Source of the DNA: Pseudomonadota bacterium
GTDB lineage: Bacteria; Pseudomonadota; Gammaproteobacteria; Burkholderiales; Burkholderiaceae_F
Assembly: GCA_023443095.1 (NCBI GenBank)
Contig: JAEZVV010000115.1
Span: 1-11,771, forward strand
Length of the DNA stretch: 11,771 nt
Direction: 5' to 3'
Below, one piece after another: positions 7,063 to 11,771 of this stretch (position 1 is the first letter of the stretch; each line of letters begins with the position of its first letter). Below the pieces are notes generated by a model. The model saw only the letters and a list, made by a program, of their open reading frames with translations, searched no databases and was not told the DNA's origin. Both the position numbers and the translations under genes were made by a program.

Positions 7063-7988
7063 CTGGATGCGGGCTCAAGCCCCCTGTTGCTTCTCATGCC
7101 TGCCCTATCGCCGTAACTTAAGCGCACTCGACTTCTTGCTCTCATAAAATTCATCGAAAGCAGAAAAAAAAACTCGTCGGCCGCTTCGTCGATTTCGGCT
7201 CTCGAACGCTCGATCAACGCCGGCACGGCGGAAATCGTGCAGGGGCACAGGGCCTGGAAAGACAGGCTCACCGATTTCCTCTGCCTGCACACCAGCACCT
7301 TGGCCTCCCCCGAGAATCGATTGACTTCATTGGCTGCGCGGTAAGCCGCTGCTTCCTGTTCGACGGAATCGTCCAGCGTCAGGAAGTCCAGGCAGTCCAG
7401 TTGAAAGTAACTGGGATCCTGTCCGTCCAGCGTGATCGTGTAAGTGCGACCCGAGTCGCCAAAGACTATGTCCGGTCCCTCAAGCCTGGCGGAGCAGCAG
7501 CCTAATCGCTGCAAGGACGAAAGCCAGTCCTCGGCCTTGAGTCCTTGCCTCGTTGAGGAGCAGCCGCTCTCAACCCGGCGGAACACCCCTAGTTCAGGGG
7601 CCGACCACGCCTTTTTCCGCAACTCGAACATGAACAGGCGGATCGCATCGATCAACGACTGTCCGCCGAGAAAAAACTGCGTCGGACATTCAAGGTCCGA
7701 GATACAGACCGAGGCCACGGCCTCGCCGTCGAGAGTGTCCACCGTAAGCTTGGAAAAACGCGTATTCCGAGTGATCCCGTTGGCCAGAGCCACGGCTTCG
7801 CGCGCTTCAGATTCCGTCGCCGCGCTCCAGAAACCGCGGCAGGACAAGTCAGCAGCAGGGCCAGCGCCGGTCGAGCAGACTTCGAAACCCCATCGACCGA
7901 TCGAGAACCGAGCAAAACCCGAACGGCTTAGCCCTGCCAAGGCCTGTTTTTGGTAATCGGAGAAAAAGGTGGGGGATGGGCTAGTCAT
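7047..7988 (-). CDS. Protein of unknown function, two YbjN-like halves (313 aa as read)
   Basis: I do not recognise a named gene. No signal peptide, membrane segment or catalytic motif was seen. The C-terminal half (~180-276) resembles YbjN-family proteins, which share a fold with type III secretion chaperones: a strand pattern YTITLDGQDPSYFQLDCL, then a helix with AAYRAANEVNRFSGEAKV, strands, and an Ala-rich helix ending ADEFFFLL. The first half (~52-126) repeats the pattern (REAVALANGITRNTRFSKLTV, strands, then LIDAIRLFMFELRKK), suggesting an internal duplication. ATG 7988 is the most upstream start, because an in-frame stop lies 9 nt before it; no clear ribosome site is visible. Codons 273-275 are a T9 run; one extra T would give a 294-aa protein ending at 7105 with no overlap of the convergent gene. 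It may act as a protein-binding or chaperone-like factor, but this is inferred from fold resemblance only. Confidence 0.75.
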   Translation of the reverse strand: MTSPSPTFFSDYQKQALAGLSRSGFARFSIGRWGFEVCSTGAGPAADLSCRGFWSAATESEAREAVALANGITRNTRFSKLTVDTLDGEAVASVCISDLECPTQFFLGGQSLIDAIRLFMFELRKKAWSAPELGVFRRVESGCSSTRQGLKAEDWLSSLQRLGCCSARLEGPDIVFGDSGRTYTITLDGQDPSYFQLDCLDFLTLDDSVEQEAAAYRAANEVNRFSGEAKVLVCRQRKSVSLSFQALCPCTISAVPALIERSRAEIDEAADEFFFLLSMNFMRARSRVRLSYGDRAGMRSNRGLEPASSQSAR

Positions 7989-8268
7989 ACGTGTTCGTCA
8001 AGTTCGCGCGGGCAGGCATCAGACCTGCGCCAGGCGCCGCCGCAAAAGAAAAACATCGCGGTCCGGACGGGAGACGGGGATCGGCGCCACACGGCCTCGC
8101 GCCTAAGCGGCGGCGGCACGGTGACACGCTCTCAACCTTGCGAGGTGAGAATCCGAAGCTATCGCTCGTTTCGAGCAAAAGCGCTCGGAGTCGTCCGAAA
8201 ATCACACACGAACCGGCCCCCTCCGCCAACTTGAGGCCGGAGAACATCGCTAGCAGCCGCCTCTCGAC

Positions 8269-8280
8269 GTCTGCGCAGAC
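8269..8280. repeat. Perfect 12-bp palindrome, possible operator
   Basis: GTCTGCGCAGAC equals its own reverse complement. It lies about 130 bp before the DUF3302 start in the divergent spacer, a plausible place for a dimeric regulator to bind. About three such palindromes are expected by chance in a window this long, so function is unproven. Confidence 0.25.
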
Positions 8281-8400
8281 TCGTTCTCGCCGTAACATTT
8301 TCGCGACAGTCGATCGAACCTATCGGTGCCTGATTGTCGAAAACCCGATATCTGGATTTCCGCTCTCACTAGACTCGGCTTCCACAGCAACAGAGCCGGC

Positions 8401-8405
8401 GGAGA
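8401..8405 (+). promoter_or_regulatory. Ribosome binding site for the GTG start of the DUF3302 gene
   Basis: GGAGA lies 7 nt before GTG 8413. It selects this start over the in-frame ATG at 8326, whose extra 29 residues look non-coding and would hide the signal-peptide-like N-terminus. Confidence 0.6.
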
Positions 8406-8412
8406 TTTCCAC

Positions 8413-8976
8413 GTGAATTCGCAGAAGATTTCACCGCACGGGCAACTCGCCCGCGTATGCGCGCTCGTCATCGGGCTCGCGCTGGCCGCTCCCGCTCGTG
8501 CGTCGATGTTTGCGGGTGAGACGCTCGACAAGGTCGCCGACATCCTCGCGATCGCGATCCTGTTCATCGTGCCGGTGGTGCTGATCGTGCTTTTCTGGAT
8601 GGTCCACGTCCTGCCCGAGAAGATCGCGCACAAACGCCACCATCCACAACGCGACGCCATCCACACCTTGTGCTTGCTCTCGCTCGTCTTCGGCGGCTTG
8701 CTCTGGCCGATCGCCTGGCTCTGGGCCTACACCAAGCCGGTTGGTTACCGCATGGCTTACGGCACCGAGAAACACGAGGACTACTACGCCGAGCAGGGTG
8801 AAAAAGCCAAGGCCGGTGAGCTGCTGCAACACGATCTTGAGCATCTGCGCAACGAACTCGATCACATGGCCAGCAAGGGCAGCCTGCCACCCGAGCTCAA
8901 GCGCCTGCGCGAAGAACTCGACGGCCTGTCCGCGGCGGCGCCGGCTGAGACCAAGACCACCGAGGGGAAGGTCTGA
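8413..8976 (+). CDS. DUF3302 inner-membrane protein, YiaW/YibI type (187 aa)
   Basis: Small membrane protein usually encoded next to an HlyD-type fusion protein (YiaW with YiaV, YibI with YibH in E. coli); its exact job is unknown. From the GTG start: signal-peptide-like segment ~11-30 ending ARA-S; transmembrane helix ~42-65; the conserved DUF3302 stretch VLPEKIAHKRHHPQRDAIH at 67-85; second helix ~86-107 containing LLWPIAWLWAY; then a charged helical tail ~119-172. The N-terminal signal segment and long C-terminal helix appear to be additions to the compact E. coli form, as I recall it. Start chosen for the GGAGA site 7 nt upstream. Its stop overlaps the ATG of the HlyD gene (TGATG), so the two are translated together. 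The family call rests on remembered resemblance to YiaW/YibI. Confidence 0.85.
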   Translation: MNSQKISPHGQLARVCALVIGLALAAPARASMFAGETLDKVADILAIAILFIVPVVLIVLFWMVHVLPEKIAHKRHHPQRDAIHTLCLLSLVFGGLLWPIAWLWAYTKPVGYRMAYGTEKHEDYYAEQGEKAKAGELLQHDLEHLRNELDHMASKGSLPPELKRLREELDGLSAAAPAETKTTEGKV

Positions 8977-10199
8977 TGGAACTGCTACTGGTTGGCATCT
9001 ACTCGTTCTTCGTGTGGCTCATTTTCATCAAGTTCAAATGGCTGCCGTGGAACACGACCTCGCAGGTCATCGTTGTCATCATCCCCATCGTCGGCATCGC
9101 GGCGCTGATCCTTCTGCTCAACATCTACGCGCCCTCCTCGGCCGACGTGCGGGTCTACAAGTTCACCATCCCGGTGGTCTCCCAGGTCAAGGGGCGGGTG
9201 CTCGAGGTTCCGGTCGAAGAAGGCAACCGCCTGGTGAAAAAAGGCGACGTGTTGTTCCGCATCGATCCCCTGCCCTACCAGCTCGATGTCAACGTGCTCG
9301 AGGCCCAGCTTGCCAATGCTGAAGCGTCCCAGCGCGAGCTCGAAGCTTCGGCGGCCGGCGCCAAGGCCAAGGTCAGCGAATCCCGCAGCGCAATCGCCCA
9401 GGCCACTGGCCGGGTGAAGGAAGTCGAAGCCAAGCTGGCGCTGGCCCGCTTGCGCGTGGACCAGAACCGCGAGCTGGTGGGCAGCGGCGCGGGCGACCAG
9501 TTCGCTCTCGACCAAGCCGAGTCCGACGTCAAGCAACTCGAAGCCCAGCTCGACTCCGCGCGCAGCGTCGAAGCCCAGTCGCGTGCGGCCGAGATCCAGG
9601 CGCTCGCGAGCGAACAGCAGGTCGTGCAAAAGCTCGGTGCCAAGGTCAACGGCGAGTTCGCCCAGGTCGCCCAGGTGCGCGCCCAGCTCGCCAATGCCAA
9701 GTGGCTGCTCGACCAGACCGTCACGCGTTCGCCCTGCGACTGCTACGTCGTCAACCTGCAGCTGCGTCCGGGCGCCTTCGTCGCCGGCATTCCCTTCAAT
9801 GCCGTCATGACCCTGGTCGAGGCGCGCGGCGAAGTGATCGCCCTATACAACCAGAACGAGCTGCATCAGGTGGCTCCGGGTAATGAAGTCGAGTTCGCGC
9901 TCCAGACCCTGCCCGGGCAGATCATCAAAGGCAAGGTCGATTCGGTCGTCTGGGCCCAGGGCCAGGGCCAGCTGCCCGCCAGCGGCACCCTGCCGATGTC
10001 GGGCTTCGCAGCCCAGCCGCCGGGGCGTTTTGCGGTCAAGTTCGACATCGCCGACAAGGACAAGGACTTGTTCCTCGCCGCCGGCGCCGTCGGCAACGCC
10101 GCGATCTACACCGAGCACGCGGAAAAGATCCACATCGTGCGCAAGGTGATCGTGCGGGTCGGCTCGTATACGAACTACCTGATCCTCAAGCTGCACTGA
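8976..10199 (+). CDS. HlyD-family membrane fusion protein, YiaV/YibH type (407 aa)
   Basis: Periplasmic adaptor that normally joins an inner-membrane transporter to an outer-membrane channel. Two N-terminal hydrophobic segments (~3-20 and ~29-50) anchor it. A lipoyl/barrel half-motif ~66-100 (QVKGRVLEVPVEEGNRLVKKGD) is followed by a long Ala/Glu/Gln-rich coiled-coil hairpin ~105-245, the second barrel half ~247-285, and a beta-barrel region to ~380. The C-terminus (IVRKVIVRVGSYTNYLILKLH) resembles the end of E. coli YibH. An oddity is C254 and C256 in the turn RSPCDCYV, where relatives usually have a Gly at the second position and no cysteines. Start ATG 8976 is fixed by the 1-bp overlap with the DUF3302 gene and a GAGGGGAAGG ribosome site. 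An outer-membrane channel gene follows 5 bp later. The substrate is unknown. Confidence 0.92.
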   Translation: MELLLVGIYSFFVWLIFIKFKWLPWNTTSQVIVVIIPIVGIAALILLLNIYAPSSADVRVYKFTIPVVSQVKGRVLEVPVEEGNRLVKKGDVLFRIDPLPYQLDVNVLEAQLANAEASQRELEASAAGAKAKVSESRSAIAQATGRVKEVEAKLALARLRVDQNRELVGSGAGDQFALDQAESDVKQLEAQLDSARSVEAQSRAAEIQALASEQQVVQKLGAKVNGEFAQVAQVRAQLANAKWLLDQTVTRSPCDCYVVNLQLRPGAFVAGIPFNAVMTLVEARGEVIALYNQNELHQVAPGNEVEFALQTLPGQIIKGKVDSVVWAQGQGQLPASGTLPMSGFAAQPPGRFAVKFDIADKDKDLFLAAGAVGNAAIYTEHAEKIHIVRKVIVRVGSYTNYLILKLH

Positions 10200-10204
10200 G
10201 CACG

Positions 10205-11602
10205 ATGCGCCCGACCCGAATCGCCATCGCCATCGCCAGCGGCCTGTCCGTCGCCGCCTGCGCGCTCGCGCCACCGCCGGCGGCGCCCGAGCTGGTCCCG
10301 CTCGCCGCCCCCAACCTCAAAGCCCCGTCGACCTGGGCTGCGGCCGGCGCCGCGCCGGGGGCCGTCGCCGACAACTGGCTGGCCAGCTTCCAGGATCCGC
10401 AGCTCGACGCCTTGGTGCGCGAAGCTCTTGCCTACAACGCCGACCTGATGGCGGCGGCCGCGCGAGTCGAACAGGCCGCCGCTTACGTCACCCTCGCCGG
10501 CGCCACCCTCTACCCCCAGGTCAGTCTGCTGGCGCGCGGAGGCGGAAAAATGAGTGGCGATTCCTCCGGCCTGCAAGGCGTCGCTCTCATTGCCAGCTGG
10601 GAGATCGACCTCTGGGGACGGGTGCGCGCCGGCCGCGCCAGCGCCCAAGCGCAATACGCCTCGGCCACCCTCGATATCGAATACGCCCGTCAGTCGATCG
10701 CCGCGCTCACCGCCAAAAGCTGGTTCCTCGCCACCGAAGCGTCGCAACAGAAGGCGCTGGCCGAGGCCATGCAAGCCGCGGCCGAACGCCTGCTCAGCCT
10801 GACCCGCGACCGTGTTCGCGTCGGCAAGGCGAGCGACTATGACCTGGCGCTGGCGTCGGCCAGTCTGCAGACTTACCGCGACGCGGTCGAACAGCTCGAA
10901 CTCGCCCGCCTGCAGGCCTTGCGCGCGCTGGAAGTCCTCGCCGGCCGCTACCCCGCGGCCAGCCTCGCCGTGCCGACCCAGCTACCGACTCCGCCGGGGC
11001 CGGTGCCGGTGGGCATTCCGTCCGATCTGCTCGAGCGGCGCCCCGACGTGGTAGCAGCCGAACGCCGCGTGGCGGCCGCTTTCTACAGCACCGAACAGGC
11101 CAAGGCCGCCCGCCTGCCGCAGATATCTCTCACTGCCAGCCTGAGTTCGATCTCGAGCGAGCTCTTCGTGCTCAAGGAACGTGACAACCCGGTCGTCAGC
11201 GCGGGTGGCAGCCTGCTCGCGCCGATCTTCCTTGGCGGCCAGCTGCAGTCTCAGGTCGAGATCAAGTCGGCCGAGCAGAAACAGGCAATCGCCGACTACG
11301 GCCGCATCAGCACCCGCGCCTTTGCCGACGTCGAAGGCGCTCTGTCGGCGAGCTTCGCCGCGGATTCGCGCGACCGCATCCTGTCGCAGGCGGTGCTCGA
11401 TCGTCAGCGCGCGCTAGACCACACTCTGGCCCGCTACCGCGTCGGCTCGCAGGACATGCGCGCCGTCACCCAGGAACAGCTGGGGCTTTACGCGGCGAAC
11501 TCGGCACAGCTGCGGGTGCGGGCCGAACGCCTGGTGCAGCGCGTGAACCTGCACCTCGCTCTCGGCGGCAGTTTCGACCCCAGGCTGCCGGCGCAGCCCT
11601 GA
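10205..11602 (+). CDS. Outer-membrane efflux lipoprotein, NodT/OprM type (465 aa)
   Basis: TolC-like outer-membrane channel that completes an export path with the adjacent adaptor. The N-terminus is a lipoprotein signal: basic MRPTR, a hydrophobic stretch, then the lipobox VAAC with C19 as the predicted lipidated residue. Two outer-membrane efflux repeats follow: ~57-255 (DNWLASFQDPQLDALVREAL, ASWEIDLWGRVRAGRA) and ~270-455 (LLERRPDVVAAERRVAAAF, LPQISLTASL, PIFLGGQL). Length and layout are normal for the NodT family. It begins 5 bp after the adaptor gene, with only a weak GAG-type ribosome site, so it is probably the last gene of the DUF3302-HlyD operon. No pump gene follows; the next gene is convergent and 12 bp away. 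Confidence 0.94.
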   Translation: MRPTRIAIAIASGLSVAACALAPPPAAPELVPLAAPNLKAPSTWAAAGAAPGAVADNWLASFQDPQLDALVREALAYNADLMAAAARVEQAAAYVTLAGATLYPQVSLLARGGGKMSGDSSGLQGVALIASWEIDLWGRVRAGRASAQAQYASATLDIEYARQSIAALTAKSWFLATEASQQKALAEAMQAAAERLLSLTRDRVRVGKASDYDLALASASLQTYRDAVEQLELARLQALRALEVLAGRYPAASLAVPTQLPTPPGPVPVGIPSDLLERRPDVVAAERRVAAAFYSTEQAKAARLPQISLTASLSSISSELFVLKERDNPVVSAGGSLLAPIFLGGQLQSQVEIKSAEQKQAIADYGRISTRAFADVEGALSASFAADSRDRILSQAVLDRQRALDHTLARYRVGSQDMRAVTQEQLGLYAANSAQLRVRAERLVQRVNLHLALGGSFDPRLPAQP

Positions 11603-11614
11603 TTCCCGCGCCGA

Positions 11615-11771
11615 TCAGCCAGTGACCAACAGGATCCACGCCGTGCCTATCACCAGGAAAACGGCGAGGAAGAACAGCGTCAGGATCAGCCCCAGGCGGT
11701 AGAGCTCGCGCTGGCTCAGGTAGCCGCTGCCGACGATGATCACGTTCTGGCTGCCACCCTGGGGCGTGATC
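11615..11771 (-). CDS. C-terminus of a DASS/SLC13-type anion symporter (partial)
   Basis: This is the last 51 codons plus stop of a gene that enters from the right edge. The visible end reads ITPQGGSQNVIIVGSGYLSQ, then a charged loop RELYR and one hydrophobic helix to the stop. The TPQGGSQN..I.GSGY pattern resembles the last conserved block of divalent anion:sodium symporters (SLC13/DASS family), where it forms part of the second substrate-binding hairpin. The stop TGA is at 11617-11615. It converges on the efflux lipoprotein gene with a 12-bp gap, and no terminator hairpin was seen between them. Substrate (sulfate, dicarboxylate or other) cannot be told from this fragment. Confidence 0.7.
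   Translation of the reverse strand, partial: ITPQGGSQNVIIVGSGYLSQRELYRLGLILTLFFLAVFLVIGTAWILLVTG

Larger units (their letters stand above)
7989..8412. other. 424-bp divergent intergenic region
   Basis: It lies between the start of the YbjN-like gene (- strand) and the GTG start of the DUF3302 gene (+ strand), so promoters in both directions are expected here. No convincing -35/-10 pair, sigma-54 site, riboswitch or tRNA was found by eye. Several open frames cross it but none looks like protein. Noted structures: inverted repeat GCAGG/CCTGC (8012-8016 with 8024-8028), small hairpin GCTCG-TTT-CGAGC (8164-8176), and a perfect 12-bp palindrome at 8269-8280. Confidence 0.5.

Noticed and set aside
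7071..7082. Hairpin GGGC-TCAA-GCCC near the 3' ends of the convergent genes
   Set aside because: The stem is only four pairs with no clear T tract. It would sit between the genes only if the shorter frame of the YbjN-like gene is real.
8326..8412. N-terminal extension of the DUF3302 gene from ATG 8326
   Set aside because: The extra residues lack family resemblance and a ribosome site; GTG 8413 has GGAGA at proper spacing and exposes a signal-like N-terminus.
7991..8416. Open frame of 141 codons across the divergent spacer
   Set aside because: No family resemblance, Arg/Ser/Pro-rich composition typical of chance frames in GC-rich DNA, and it covers the expected promoter region.

Overview
The window looks like chromosomal DNA from a GC-rich Gram-negative proteobacterium. 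A betaproteobacterium of the Rhodocyclales type is my best guess. It rests on codon style, on the RcsB-like and HD-GYP signalling genes, and on an envelope-spanning export operon with an outer-membrane lipoprotein. No rRNA, tRNA, IS element or CRISPR array was seen.

Left part (about 1-7062, all + strand): a dense two-component signalling island. A large hybrid histidine kinase (5' end outside the window; three PAS domains, HisKA, HATPase, a degenerate receiver, a normal receiver and an Hpt domain) overlaps a tiny truncated and degenerate receiver protein. A receiver-HD-GYP protein (predicted cyclic-di-GMP phosphodiesterase) follows 12 bp later. A stand-alone receiver with a helical tail is joined to it by a TGATG stop/start overlap. 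After a 118-bp gap come an RcsB-like receiver-HTH transcription factor and, overlapping it, a receiver-Hpt protein. In total there are seven receiver-fold domains (two of them degenerate) and two Hpt domains. This suggests a branched phosphorelay with a cyclic-di-GMP output and a transcriptional output.

Middle (7047-7988, - strand): a convergent gene of unknown function whose two halves both resemble the YbjN-like fold. Its coding strand carries a run of nine T. Adding one T gives a different, more ordinary C-terminus that no longer overlaps the neighbouring gene. This is a candidate slippage or phase-variation site, or a sequencing error. A 424-bp divergent intergenic region (7989-8412) follows.

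Right part (8413-11602, + strand): a three-gene envelope operon made of a DUF3302 membrane protein (YiaW/YibI type), an HlyD-family membrane fusion protein (YiaV/YibH type) and a NodT-type outer-membrane efflux lipoprotein. No recognisable inner-membrane pump is present. The window ends in the 3' end of a convergent gene (11615-11771, - strand) that resembles the C-terminus of a DASS/SLC13-type anion symporter.
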